A stretch of DNA of 64,000 bases from Chloroflexota bacterium (GCA_963170165.1 CAUJGQ010000044.1:19433-83432), one strand, 5' to 3'. Shown: positions 34,961 to 43,032, numbered from the stretch's first letter. Notes: generated from the letters alone by a model not told the origin. Translations and numbers: made by a program.

Positions 34961-35401
34961 CTATGCCGGCCACAAGGTGACCAGGTGGAGGGCAAGCGCA
35001 GCGCCGGCCGCCACACTGGCGAAGGTCAGCACCATAACGATGTTGCGAACCAGGAATCGTGAGTCCGGCCGCCCGGAGAGGAGTGCCTGCTCGGTATGCA
35101 AGAAGCGCACCGACGCCATGATGACCACGATCGGGCCCGCGGCCACGAGCACCAGGCCAATGGGTACGGTGGCGCGGCCGCTGCGGGCAGCCTGCTCCTC
35201 GACGGTATCCGGCGCCGACACCTCTGCGATCTGCTGTAAGAAGATGTCAAACCGCGCGACTCCGAAGCCAAGGGCGGCGATAGCGATTCCGGTGCGCAGC
35301 CACGCCAAGAACGTCCGCTCGTTGGCGAGCCGGTCGCGCAGCAGATTGGGGTTGTCTTGTGGCTTGGGCAGCGCGGCTTCGGGTGGGTCAGTGGGCGGCA
35401 T
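34961..35401 (-). CDS. DUF202 (YidH-type) membrane protein
   Basis: A 146-residue protein with three membrane helices. LLRDRLANERTFLAWLRTGIAIAALGFGVARF is the DUF202 signature. Function is unknown. It precedes the SLC13 permease gene by 16 bp. Confidence 0.85.
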   Translation of the reverse strand: MPPTDPPEAALPKPQDNPNLLRDRLANERTFLAWLRTGIAIAALGFGVARFDIFLQQIAEVSAPDTVEEQAARSGRATVPIGLVLVAAGPIVVIMASVRFLHTEQALLSGRPDSRFLVRNIVMVLTFASVAAGAALALHLVTLWPA

Positions 35402-35486
35402 GGCGCCAGCCTACCAGCGGCCGGGCGGCCGCCAGCCTGACCGGAAGGGGTACCTCACGCCGTGAAAGAGGTAAGCACCGATGAAC

Positions 35487-36725
35487 TCAGTGGCGCCGGC
35501 CGGTGCTACCAGCTTCCAACGGCTCCGGCGCTTCCCTGCCGCGCAGCCAATCGTATGTCGCCAGCAGCGCCGCGCGTTGCTTGATGAAGATGAACACAGC
35601 CAGCAGCACGTACAACACGGCGAAGATGAGGCGGAAGGTGGTGTTGGGCACCGCTGCCTGAATCACAAATAGCCCGGCGAGCAGCCCCGCTTCCAGCAGC
35701 GAAATCGACATGCTCACCAGCACTCCCACTGCGAACAGGCTCTGCGCCGCCGTCAAGAAGATCTCCTCGACCTGGCGCTTATCCAGTGGGAGCCCATCCA
35801 GGCTGCCGTTTGACAGGGCATAGGCGATCGGTAGGCCGCCGATCAGCAGGGTCCACTGGTTGACCTTGGAGGAGATGAGCGCGCCCATGCCGGCGCCGGC
35901 ACGCATGTTCCACGCCATCATCCCGGCCGCAATGAATTCGGGCGACTCCGAAGCCAGCGGCGCCACCCATTGCACCAACAGAAACTCATCGATCCCGAAC
36001 TCGGTGCCGGTGTGCACCAGTCCTTCAGCAAATGGTTCGGCCGAGGCGAGAATAACGACGGCCGACCAGACGAACAGCGTCACCAGCGCCGTCCGGCGTT
36101 TGGCGGTCGGCAGATTGCCGATCACCTTAGCCGGGCCCATCAGGTCCGGCTCTTCAGACGGGTTGCGCGCAGCGAAAAACACATAGGCAATGAACAGTGC
36201 GATCAGCAACACGCTATCAATCAGGTTGATCGAACCTTTGAGGGGCATCGTGAACGAGTACACCGTCGCGATGCCAAGAAAGATCAACTCGAGCCGGTGC
36301 GTCTTGGCAATCGTCAGGATATTGCGGCGGGTTCGCAGAAAGAAGATGAACACGACGGCTGACCAGCCAAACCCGACGAGCAGCCGGTTACCACCGGTCA
36401 TATTAGCTGCAGCGTAAGCGGCAAACTCAGGGTTATCACCGGCCTTCCAAGCGAACGACAAGTCTACCGCGTACTCCGGTAGCACGGCGATCAGTGCCAG
36501 CACCGCCAGCGCCAGCGCCTGGGAGATGTCGTGCTCGGCGGCCTCAGCCGCCCAGGTGAGCAGGAACGCCGCCGCGATCACCGCCAGCCCGAAGCATAGG
36601 GTCTCGACCGGCACCGAGGCGTGCCAGAAGCCCACGCGCAGGCCCAGGGCCGGAAAGGCAACCAGGGCGAGAATGACGAACCAGCTCCAGCGCGTGAGTG
36701 CGCTGCCCGTTCCCCGAGGCTCCAT
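35487..36725 (-). CDS. CaCA-family sodium/calcium (cation) exchanger
   Basis: A 412-residue membrane protein with about eleven helices in two inverted halves. The alpha repeats carry the ion-site acids: ALIAVLPEYAVDLSFAW (with AANMTGGNRLLVGFGW) and PLASESPEFIAAGMMAWNMRAGAGMGALISSKVNQWT. It exchanges a divalent cation for Na+ or H+. The yybP-ykoY riboswitch in its leader suggests Mn2+ as the regulating ion and possibly as the export substrate; that is inference. I start it at ATG 36725, immediately before the first helix and downstream of the leader terminator. Confidence 0.87.
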   Translation of the reverse strand: MEPRGTGSALTRWSWFVILALVAFPALGLRVGFWHASVPVETLCFGLAVIAAAFLLTWAAEAAEHDISQALALAVLALIAVLPEYAVDLSFAWKAGDNPEFAAYAAANMTGGNRLLVGFGWSAVVFIFFLRTRRNILTIAKTHRLELIFLGIATVYSFTMPLKGSINLIDSVLLIALFIAYVFFAARNPSEEPDLMGPAKVIGNLPTAKRRTALVTLFVWSAVVILASAEPFAEGLVHTGTEFGIDEFLLVQWVAPLASESPEFIAAGMMAWNMRAGAGMGALISSKVNQWTLLIGGLPIAYALSNGSLDGLPLDKRQVEEIFLTAAQSLFAVGVLVSMSISLLEAGLLAGLFVIQAAVPNTTFRLIFAVLYVLLAVFIFIKQRAALLATYDWLRGREAPEPLEAGSTGRRH

Positions 36726-36760
36726 GCAACCGCTCCGTGCCGTCTGGCGCGCGGCGGGAC

Positions 36761-36786
36761 AAAAAAAAGCCCGTGCCCGGACGGCA
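36761..36786 (-). terminator. Riboswitch-linked intrinsic terminator
   Basis: On the minus strand, GCCGT pairs with ACGGGC (one bulged G) across a GC-rich loop and is followed by eight T residues. It lies between the aptamer and the exchanger ATG, where an expression platform is expected. Confidence 0.65.
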
Positions 36787-36800
36787 ACCGCTGGCTGCCC

Positions 36801-36937
36801 GCCGGACAACGGTCTCGCCCGCCGGAACAAACCGGCCGCCGGAACCGGGGCCACACGCCGCGGGGCGGCAACCCGTGCTGACGGCTCCGGCGCACCCCGC
36901 GGTCGTCGCGGGGACAGGGCTACTCCCCCTTGCGCAC
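36801..36937 (-). promoter_or_regulatory. yybP-ykoY (Mn2+) riboswitch aptamer
   Basis: Read on the minus strand, the conserved parts appear in order: AAGGGGGAGTAGCC, a perfect hairpin CCCCGCG/CGCGGGG, CCGTCAGCACGG, and GGCGAGACCG. These are the sequence marks of the yybP-ykoY class, which binds Mn2+ and commonly controls cation exporters, including CaCA exchangers. A T-rich terminator follows. The closing stem (CAAGGG with CCGTTG) holds one mismatch, so a covariance-model score would be useful. Confidence 0.82.
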
Positions 36938-37003
36938 TCGGTCATTACCGTACAGGACGGCGGGTGCGGGCGTCCATGGCCGCCCGTGGTGGCGACACGA
37001 CGA

Positions 37004-37028
37004 GAGACCGCCACGTACGGGCGGTCTC
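37004..37028 (-). terminator. Hairpin downstream of the small membrane peptide gene
   Basis: GAGACCGCC and GGCGGTCTC form a perfect 9-bp stem with a 7-nt loop, about 37 nt after the stop of the 21-residue peptide on the minus strand. No T run. It may separate this gene from the riboswitch transcript. Confidence 0.45.
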
Positions 37029-37064
37029 CTGTCAGATGTCACGCTTCTGGTTGCTGCCTGTCCG

Positions 37065-37130
37065 TTAGAAAAGGATGACGAGCAGCAGAATAATAAGGAT
37101 GAGAAGCAGCAGTCCACCACCAATATACAT
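37065..37130 (-). CDS. 21-residue single-helix membrane peptide
   Basis: A very short reading frame with a strong ribosome site (AAAGGAG, 6 nt before the ATG at 37130). The product MYIGGGLLLLILIILLLVILF is one hydrophobic helix after a GGG turn. Similar short hydrophobic proteins are scattered through bacterial genomes. The perfect spacing of the ribosome site and the clean hydrophobic product make it likely to be real. Confidence 0.6.
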   Translation of the reverse strand: MYIGGGLLLLILIILLLVILF

Positions 37131-37152
37131 TACCGGCTCCTTTCGGCCGCCC

Positions 37153-37170
37153 CATCGCGTTATCGCGATG
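37153..37170. promoter_or_regulatory. Inverted repeat upstream of the small membrane peptide
   Basis: CATCGCG and CGCGATG flank TTAT. The repeat lies about 23 bp before the peptide's ATG and covers a possible -10 (GATAAC on the minus strand), so it could be an operator. Confidence 0.35.
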
Positions 37171-37413
37171 TGATCGGCGCTGTTCATAGGGTCATCATGC
37201 CCGTTGAGGGCGCCAGCGGGCATAGCGCGGCGTACGTATCCTGTGGCGCGCCGCCGGAGTAGGCGGTACGTGCGCAACAAGGCAGACGGGTTAGGTCAGG
37301 CGGCAGACACAGGCGTAACGGCGACCGGTCGCGGGCGCTCCGATGCAGAGAGCCGCGTTTGCCTGCTGCCAGGCGCTTGACTATGATGGATGGTGACATT
37401 ATCGCGACGACCT

Positions 37414-37461
37414 GGAACGAGGAACGCGGATCACGGTCGTGTGGTCCGGGTTCCTTGTTCC
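37414..37461 (+). promoter_or_regulatory. Leader hairpin upstream of rpsT
   Basis: GGAACGAGGAAC (37414-37425) pairs over 12 positions, one of them a G-U wobble, with GTTCCTTGTTCC (37450-37461); the inner part can pair further. It lies 43 nt before the TTG start of rpsT and may be a site of S20 autoregulation or of RNA stability. Confidence 0.5.
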
Positions 37462-37504
37462 ATGTCGCATCGCGAGCCCAGTTCGTGATCGATGGAGGCG
37501 ACCT

Positions 37505-37774
37505 TTGGCCAACACGAAGTCCGCGGAGAAGCGCTGGCGGCAGTCGCTCAAGCGGCGGCTGCGCAACCGCGCGGCGGTCAGCACGGCCCGCACTTATGTC
37601 CGTGACACGCTGCGCACGATGCGCGCCGGCAGCCCTGATCCAGAGAAGCTGAAACTGGCAATCATTGCCCTGGACAAGGCGGCAGAGAAGGGGATCATCC
37701 ACAAGAACAACGCTGCCCGCCGCAAGTCCCGCCTGATGAGCCAGTTTGCCGCCGCTCAGGCCGCCACGAAGTAA
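37505..37774 (+). CDS. rpsT: 30S ribosomal protein S20
   Basis: An 89-residue basic helical protein that binds 16S rRNA. ANTKSAEKRWRQSLKRRLRNRA at the start and GIIHKNNAARRKSRLM near the end are the S20 signatures. The start is TTG at 37505, with GGAGG 6 nt upstream. No in-frame ATG gives the proper N-terminus. A hairpin follows at 37819. Confidence 0.95.
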   Translation: MANTKSAEKRWRQSLKRRLRNRAAVSTARTYVRDTLRTMRAGSPDPEKLKLAIIALDKAAEKGIIHKNNAARRKSRLMSQFAAAQAATK

Positions 37775-37818
37775 GGCCGCTCGCGGGCAGCGCCTGGCCA
37801 GGTGCTGGCCACCCACCG

Positions 37819-37839
37819 GGGCAGCCTCCATGGCTGCCC
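37819..37839 (+). terminator. Hairpin after rpsT
   Basis: GGGCAGCC and GGCTGCCC form an 8-bp stem with a 5-nt loop, followed by only two T residues. It could end rpsT transcription or sit in the leader of the ABC-F gene. Confidence 0.5.
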
Positions 37840-37876
37840 TTGACGCGCTGGACGGCCCGGAGGAGCTGCCGGCCCC

Positions 37877-39775
37877 ATGAGTGTCATTTCCCTGGATGCC
37901 GTACGCATGGCCTATGGCGGCCAGGATGTGCTGACCGGCGTCACGGCAGAGTTGCCCAAACGCGCCCGGGCCGGCATCGTCGGCCCCAACGGCGGCGGCA
38001 AGAGCACGCTGCTCCGTCTGATCGCCGGGCTGGACCAGCCAACCGGCGGCAGAATTGCCCTGGCCAGGGACGCACTGGCCGTCTATGTCGCCCAGGAGCC
38101 GCACGTCGATCCCGTCGCATCGGTGTACGGCGATGCACTTCAGGTCTTCACCCTGCTGCGCGAACTCGAACGGCGAATGACCGAGGCGGCCGCCCTCCTC
38201 AGCGAGGCCACCGGCGCTGCCGCCGGCCATGCCCAGCACGAGTACGGCCGGCTGCACCACGAGTTTGAAGCCCGGGGCGGCTATACCTATGAGGCAGACG
38301 TTCGCCGGGTGCTGACCGGGCTAGGCCTGCCCGAGCCGTTTTGGTCGCGCCGCGCGGTGGGTCTGTCCGGCGGTGAACGGGCGCGGCTGGCGCTGGCGCG
38401 GGCGCTTCTGCAGACCCCTGACATCCTGCTGCTGGACGAACCCACCAACCACCTGGACCTCACAGCCCTCGCCTGGTTGGAAGACATGCTCATCTCCTGG
38501 CCAGGAACACTGATGGTCGTCTCCCACGACCGCTTCTTCCTGGACCGTGTCGTCGACCGCATCTGGGAGGTGCGGGACGGGCGGGTCGATGTCTATCCCG
38601 GTAGCTACAGTCAGTTTGCCCGGTTGCGCATCGAGCGCGACCTGCGTCAACAGCAGCTGTACGAACGCCAGCAGGAGGAGATCGCCCGCCAGCAGGCATT
38701 TATCGATCGCTACCGCGCCGGGCAGAAGGCACGCCAGGCACGAGGGCGTGAGACGCGCCTTGCCCGCTTGGAGCGCGTAGAGCAGGTCAACCACCGAGCG
38801 ACCGTCAGCCTCAAGGTGGATGCCGGACTGCGCTCTGCACAGGTAACGCTGCGACTGAACCGGCTGGTGGTGGAGCACCCCGGCCACCGAGGCGAACCCA
38901 TCATCACCGCGCCGCCGGTGGTCGAGGTCGAACGCGGCCATCGAGTCGCCATCGTGGGCCCGAACGGCGCCGGCAAGACCACCTTGCTGCGTACCATCGC
39001 CGCTGAGCTCAAACCGCTCGCCGGCCGGGTGGAAGAGGGCGACGGCGTTCACCAGGCGTTCTTTCGGCAAGCGGCCGAGGACCTCCATCCCGACGACGAC
39101 GTGCTCTCGACCTTCCTGGAGCATCGCAACCGCCCTCTGGCGGAGGCGCGCAACCTCCTGGCCCGCTTCCTGTTCCGGGGCGAGGAGGTGTTCAAGCGGA
39201 CCGGAGACCTCTCCGGCGGCGAGCGGGCCCGGCTGGCACTGGCACGCGTGTTCAGCGGCGGCTCTAACCTGCTGCTGATGGACGAGCCCACGAACCACCT
39301 GGACCTGCCATCACGAGAGGCCCTGGAAGGCATCTTGCCGGAGTATCCCGGCGCTATCGTCTTCGTCTCGCACGACCGCCGCTTCATCGACACGATCGCA
39401 ACGCATGTGTGGTCGGTGGAGGCCGGGCGGCTGATGGTATACGCCGGCGGCTGGACCGACTACCAGCGCGAGCAGGAACGAGCCCGCCAGGCGGCAGCCG
39501 CGGTACCGCGCCTGCAACCACCGCGCGAGCCACGATCCGGCCGGCCACAGAGCCAGGACGATCGTCGCCGCGCCGCGCGGGTGCGTGACCTGGAACGGGA
39601 GGTCACCGATGCGGAAACGGAGCTCACGCGCCTGCAGACGCAGCTCGAACGAGCGGCGGCACGCCAGAACGTGGAGCTTGTCCGCGAACTGGGTCATGCC
39701 GTGGTGGAAGCCGAGGCGCGGCTGATCAGCCTGATGGCGGCGTGGGAGGCGGCGGCGGAGGAAGCCGGGGTGTGA
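37877..39775 (+). CDS. ABC-F family ATPase
   Basis: A soluble 632-residue protein with two NBDs and no membrane helix. Walker A motifs are GPNGGGKST and GPNGAGKTT, both halves have LSGGERARLALAR, and both Walker B motifs end in DEPTNHLDL. The inter-domain linker (about residues 235-305, charged and helical) is the P-site tRNA interaction motif region of ABC-F proteins, which act on the ribosome. A C-terminal coiled coil (RVRDLEREVTDAETELTRLQ) resembles the Uup/EttA-like group. GGAGGAG precedes the ATG at 37877. Whether it protects against antibiotics or helps translation cannot be told. Confidence 0.93.
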   Translation: MSVISLDAVRMAYGGQDVLTGVTAELPKRARAGIVGPNGGGKSTLLRLIAGLDQPTGGRIALARDALAVYVAQEPHVDPVASVYGDALQVFTLLRELERRMTEAAALLSEATGAAAGHAQHEYGRLHHEFEARGGYTYEADVRRVLTGLGLPEPFWSRRAVGLSGGERARLALARALLQTPDILLLDEPTNHLDLTALAWLEDMLISWPGTLMVVSHDRFFLDRVVDRIWEVRDGRVDVYPGSYSQFARLRIERDLRQQQLYERQQEEIARQQAFIDRYRAGQKARQARGRETRLARLERVEQVNHRATVSLKVDAGLRSAQVTLRLNRLVVEHPGHRGEPIITAPPVVEVERGHRVAIVGPNGAGKTTLLRTIAAELKPLAGRVEEGDGVHQAFFRQAAEDLHPDDDVLSTFLEHRNRPLAEARNLLARFLFRGEEVFKRTGDLSGGERARLALARVFSGGSNLLLMDEPTNHLDLPSREALEGILPEYPGAIVFVSHDRRFIDTIATHVWSVEAGRLMVYAGGWTDYQREQERARQAAAAVPRLQPPREPRSGRPQSQDDRRRAARVRDLEREVTDAETELTRLQTQLERAAARQNVELVRELGHAVVEAEARLISLMAAWEAAAEEAGV

Positions 39776-39845
39776 GCACCGGTCTTGATCTCATCCGCGC
39801 CGCGGCCGATCATCCCCCGAGAGGATTTCGTACGAGGGTTGCCCA

Positions 39846-40133
39846 TTGGAGCCACAGCTTCTGTCCGAGTGCGCCGACTGGATCGCCGAGATGCTCAACG
39901 AGGATGGGTTCTGGATCAGCGCCGAGCTGATTGAAGAGATCCTGCGTAAGGAGCATGACACTGGCATCAAGATCCCCCCGCTCACGCACGAGCAGGCTGC
40001 CGACCAGCTCGCGGGCGAACGCTTTGAAGGCGGGCCGCAAGGCAGCGCCGGCCAGGTGGACCGCAACGTTATCCTGCAGGTGTTGCAGTGGGAGGATGAC
40101 TTCCTCGGCTTCGCTGGCCGCCCGCGCAACTAG
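39846..40133 (+). CDS. Conserved small protein of unknown function
   Basis: A 95-residue acidic protein, unrecognised. ADWIAEMLNEDGFWISAELIEEILRKE predicts helices; LTHEQAADQLAGERF and VILQVLQWEDDFLGFAGRPR follow. The TTG at 39846 has GAGGG 7 nt upstream. It lies between the ABC-F gene and the DUF6687-like gene on the same strand. Confidence 0.55.
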   Translation: MEPQLLSECADWIAEMLNEDGFWISAELIEEILRKEHDTGIKIPPLTHEQAADQLAGERFEGGPQGSAGQVDRNVILQVLQWEDDFLGFAGRPRN

Positions 40134-40149
40134 CCGAAAAGGCAGAGTC

Positions 40150-41112
40150 ATGCCCGCCTATGCCCCTGATACCCCTGCGCTCGACGGCCGCCCGCATCTA
40201 CGCGTTGGGCTCGCGCCTGCCGGGCGGCGGCCACCGGATCTGGCTGTTGGCAATGAGCCCGGGCTTGAGATGCCGGCTGCTCCCCGCGCCGATACGGCCG
40301 CCGCCGCCGCGCTCGCCTTTCTGCGTTCGGCCGGCTCTGCCGAACGGCTGGCCACGCTCGAGGCAATGACGTCCGCGACGTTCAGCGCCGGCCACTTGTT
40401 TGCGATGTGGGCGCTTGCCAATCCGGATGACGCCCTTTCCCTCGCCACCAAGCTGGAGGAGGCCGCGCTAGCAGTGGAGTTTCACACGGCACGCACGGAT
40501 GACGCTGCCAAGATCGCCTGTTTCTTCCGTGGCTACGCCGAGGAATCGGGCATCACGGAGGACGCCGAGATCTACCAGGATCTGCTACCGCAGGCGGGCA
40601 AGCTGCTGGAGCAGCCACGCGATTTTGACCTGCTGTGGATCGGCCACTACACGGATATCCTGCAGGCCAATAGCGTCCTGAACTCCGGCGCTGTCCAGAT
40701 TGACGAGTACGACGACCTCGATCTCACCGTGATGCAGACACCACTGCGCCTGGACGATATCACCCGCATGAACGCGGCCGGCCACTACCGGCTGCTGACC
40801 GTGCGCTCAGAGAACACCTTCACACTGGAGTACCGCCGGGAAAGCTGGGTACGCTATCGGTCGCGCCGGCCGCTGCCGCGCATCGACCTCCGGCCCCTGG
40901 CGGCACGGCTGAACATGTTCGAACGGGCCGAGGGCCAGTGGCGGGCAGCAGCAATGACCGTGCCGGTGGCAGGCCTCTTCTTCGATGCCGGAACAGGGCG
41001 CTCGTCTCCCAGCCTGCTAAGCGCCGAGACGGTGATCGCGGAGACGCTCGACCACCTGCGCGCCGGGGCCAGGCGTCCGGAATGGCAATGGTCACCCTAC
41101 GCCGGACGGTGA
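40150..41112 (+). CDS. DUF6687-like protein
   Basis: A 320-residue soluble protein. The segment GHLFAMWALANPDDALSLATKLEEAA, LDLTVMQTPLRLDDI and SWVRYRSRRPLPRIDLRPLAARLN fit what I remember of DUF6687, a family with no known activity. The match is from memory and should be searched. ATG at 40150; the next gene starts 4 bp after its stop, so the two are almost certainly co-expressed. Confidence 0.55.
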   Translation: MPAYAPDTPALDGRPHLRVGLAPAGRRPPDLAVGNEPGLEMPAAPRADTAAAAALAFLRSAGSAERLATLEAMTSATFSAGHLFAMWALANPDDALSLATKLEEAALAVEFHTARTDDAAKIACFFRGYAEESGITEDAEIYQDLLPQAGKLLEQPRDFDLLWIGHYTDILQANSVLNSGAVQIDEYDDLDLTVMQTPLRLDDITRMNAAGHYRLLTVRSENTFTLEYRRESWVRYRSRRPLPRIDLRPLAARLNMFERAEGQWRAAAMTVPVAGLFFDAGTGRSSPSLLSAETVIAETLDHLRAGARRPEWQWSPYAGR

Positions 41113-41116
41113 ACCG

Positions 41117-41911
41117 ATGGACATGGCCGAGCGCATCGCCACTGTCTTGCGGGCTCTTGCCGTTGGCGATGCGCTCGGCCGGGTCACAGAAGGCTACACG
41201 CCGGCTGAGATCATCGAGGTATACGAGGACATCGTCACAGACTTCGTCGAGCCGATCCGGCTGTTTGACGCTGAGGTGTGGGCCGAAGGCGAAACCGGTC
41301 CGCCGACCCAGATCTTGCTGGAGGCCGCGGCCAGCGGGGGGCGCTGGCAGGGCGCCGGCGGCGGAGATGTCGCCCAGCTGCCGGCCGCCATCGCGCTCGG
41401 CACCGTGCTGCGGCTGGCAGACATTCTCGGAGGAGGGGAGCGGATCGATGAGCCGTCACACGCCGCCGTCGCAGCCGGGCTGGCCGCGGCGCTAGAAGGG
41501 CGGCCGGCGACCGAGGTCGTGGCGGCCGGCTCCCGCGCGGCCCGCAACGCTGGCGCACCCGCCCTTGCGGAGTCGATACTTCGAGCTGCCGGCGTGGCCC
41601 AGGCTACCGGCGGAGAACGGCCGGGGCCGGCCCTGGGTGCGCAATTCCCCCCGGCCGGCGACAGCGAGACCGTCACCGCTTTCGTGTTTGGTATCGTGTA
41701 TGGCACGCAAAGCGCGCGCCGGGCGATTGTGGAGGCGGTCAACCAGGGTGGTAACGCGCCGGAAACAGCAGGTATCGCCGGGGCGCTGTGCGCGGCACTG
41801 GCCCCGGCCTCGTTCCCGGCCCCGTGGGGCTGGGAGATCGAGCGTCGCAACCAGCTCGACCTGGCCCGCGCCGCGCGTCAACTGGCAGTTGCACGGCAGC
41901 ATACGCAGTGA
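41117..41911 (+). CDS. ADP-ribosylglycohydrolase-like protein lacking the metal motifs
   Basis: A 264-residue protein with the frame of an ADP-ribosyl-(dinitrogenase-reductase) hydrolase: VLRALAVGDALGRVTEGY at the N-terminus and AVNQGGNAPETAGIAGALCAALAP near the C-terminus. In active enzymes the second motif reads GGDTDTxAAIAGA and an early TDDTxM motif supplies further Mg ligands. Here GGDTD is GGNAP and the TDDT site reads AEGETGP, so the dinuclear metal centre is probably missing. It could be a binding protein or an inactive paralogue. It lies 4 bp behind the DUF6687-like gene and 8 bp before a thioesterase gene. Confidence 0.65.
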   Translation: MDMAERIATVLRALAVGDALGRVTEGYTPAEIIEVYEDIVTDFVEPIRLFDAEVWAEGETGPPTQILLEAAASGGRWQGAGGGDVAQLPAAIALGTVLRLADILGGGERIDEPSHAAVAAGLAAALEGRPATEVVAAGSRAARNAGAPALAESILRAAGVAQATGGERPGPALGAQFPPAGDSETVTAFVFGIVYGTQSARRAIVEAVNQGGNAPETAGIAGALCAALAPASFPAPWGWEIERRNQLDLARAARQLAVARQHTQ

Positions 41912-41919
41912 GGTGCAGG

Positions 41920-42291
41920 ATGGCTCAGGAGATCCCCGCCGGAACAAGTCACGAGATCCGCGTTGCAGTGTCGGCAGACATGAGCCCGCCCCACCTGAAG
42001 GATGTGCAGGTGCTGTCCACACCGTCCATGATCAACCTGATGGAGCAATGCGCCCTTCAGGCAATGGCGCCGTACCTCGACGCCGAGGAGACCAGTGTCG
42101 GCACCGAGGTGTGTGTGACGCATGACGCCGCGCTGCGCGTGGGCGAGACCGTCATCGTCCGCGCCCGCCTACGAGAGATGCAGGGCAGGCGCTACGTGTG
42201 GGAGGTCGAGGCCGCCGGTGCGGACGGCAAGAAGGTTGGCGCCGGTACACACACACGGGCGGCGGTTAAGCTGGCGCGGCTGCGCGGCTAG
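41920..42291 (+). CDS. Hotdog thioesterase, FlK-like
   Basis: A 123-residue hotdog-fold protein. MINLMEQCALQAMAPYLDAEETSVGTEVCVTHDAALRVGE matches the fluoroacetyl-CoA thioesterase (FlK)-like family, with the Thr/Ser-Glu-His catalytic set in TPSM, MEQC and VTHDA. These enzymes cleave small acyl-CoA thioesters; the substrate is open. GAGG lies 6 nt before the ATG at 41920. Confidence 0.8.
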   Translation: MAQEIPAGTSHEIRVAVSADMSPPHLKDVQVLSTPSMINLMEQCALQAMAPYLDAEETSVGTEVCVTHDAALRVGETVIVRARLREMQGRRYVWEVEAAGADGKKVGAGTHTRAAVKLARLRG

Positions 42292-42336
42292 CGCCAATTC
42301 ATACCGATGGTAAGATACCGGCAGGGGAGCGGGAGG

Positions 42337-42645
42337 ATGCCGAGCGTCACCATCCGGCCACTGGACGTCACCATCGAGGCGCTCACCGGCCAGACGATCA
42401 TGGAAGCCGCACGCGCCGCCGGCTATTACTGGCCCACGAGCTGCGGCGGGCAGGGAGAATGCTCTACCTGCGCCGCCCTGGTCGAAGAAGGCGCGTCCTG
42501 TCTGTCGGAGATGGGGCGCTCCGAGGCGGCCGCGATTCAGCGTCAGCGCGGGCGGGCAGCGCTCGCCACAGCGCTACGGCTGTGCTGTCAAGCGCGCGTC
42601 CACGGTGATGTCACGGTGCGCAAGTCCGGTGTCCAGCCCTGGTAG
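42337..42645 (+). CDS. 2Fe-2S ferredoxin
   Basis: A 102-residue plant-type [2Fe-2S] ferredoxin. [11 protein letters not shown] gives three cluster cysteines (CxxxxCxxC) and LCCQARV supplies the fourth. [17 protein letters not shown] is the usual lead-in. The redox partner is not known. The ATG at 42337 follows a purine-rich stretch. A second ferredoxin gene follows 43 bp on. Confidence 0.9.
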   Translation: MPSVTIRPLDVTIEALTGQTIMEAARAAGYYWPTSCGGQGECSTCAALVEEGASCLSEMGRSEAAAIQRQRGRAALATALRLCCQARVHGDVTVRKSGVQPW

Positions 42646-42688
42646 CTCCCCCTCGAGCGGTTCGCCGGGACTGAGGAGGTTCCCCGCA

Positions 42689-42934
42689 ATGGCCTACGTC
42701 ATCACTGAGCCCTGCATCGGTGTCAAGGACATGTCCTGCCAAATGGTGTGCCCGGTGAGCTGCATCTATGAGGGGGAAGACCAGCTGTACATCAACCCGG
42801 ATGAGTGCATCGACTGTGCGGCCTGCGAGGTCGAGTGCCCGGTGACGGCCATCTTCCACGAGGAGTCCGTGCCGGAGCAGTGGCATGCGTACATCGAAAA
42901 GAATCGGGAGTGGACGCGCGTCCACGCCATCTAG
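42689..42934 (+). CDS. 4Fe-4S (7Fe-type) ferredoxin
   Basis: An 81-residue ferredoxin. [21 protein letters not shown] and [17 protein letters not shown] carry the two cluster motifs; the first has the long spacing seen in 7Fe (3Fe-4S plus 4Fe-4S) ferredoxins. GGAGG lies 9 nt before the ATG at 42689. It is paired with a [2Fe-2S] ferredoxin. Confidence 0.93.
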   Translation: MAYVITEPCIGVKDMSCQMVCPVSCIYEGEDQLYINPDECIDCAACEVECPVTAIFHEESVPEQWHAYIEKNREWTRVHAI

Positions 42935-43032
42935 CCTCGCTCGTATCCGCCCGCTCTATCGCGCCTGCGCGTCACGATTGTCCACGGGCGCGGCTGCCGG
43001 TCGCGATGCGCCGAGCATCCGCCGCCATCCCG

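Larger units (their letters stand above)
37131..37504. other. Gap between the small membrane peptide and rpsT
   Basis: No protein-coding frame is convincing here. It holds the inverted repeat at 37153-37170, a possible -35 (TTGACT at 37376-37381) without a good -10, and the long leader hairpin of rpsT at 37414-37461. Confidence 0.5.

Noticed and set aside
37359..37652. A 97-codon frame overlapping the start of rpsT in another phase
   Set aside because: No ribosome site or domain; it overlaps the certain rpsT gene.
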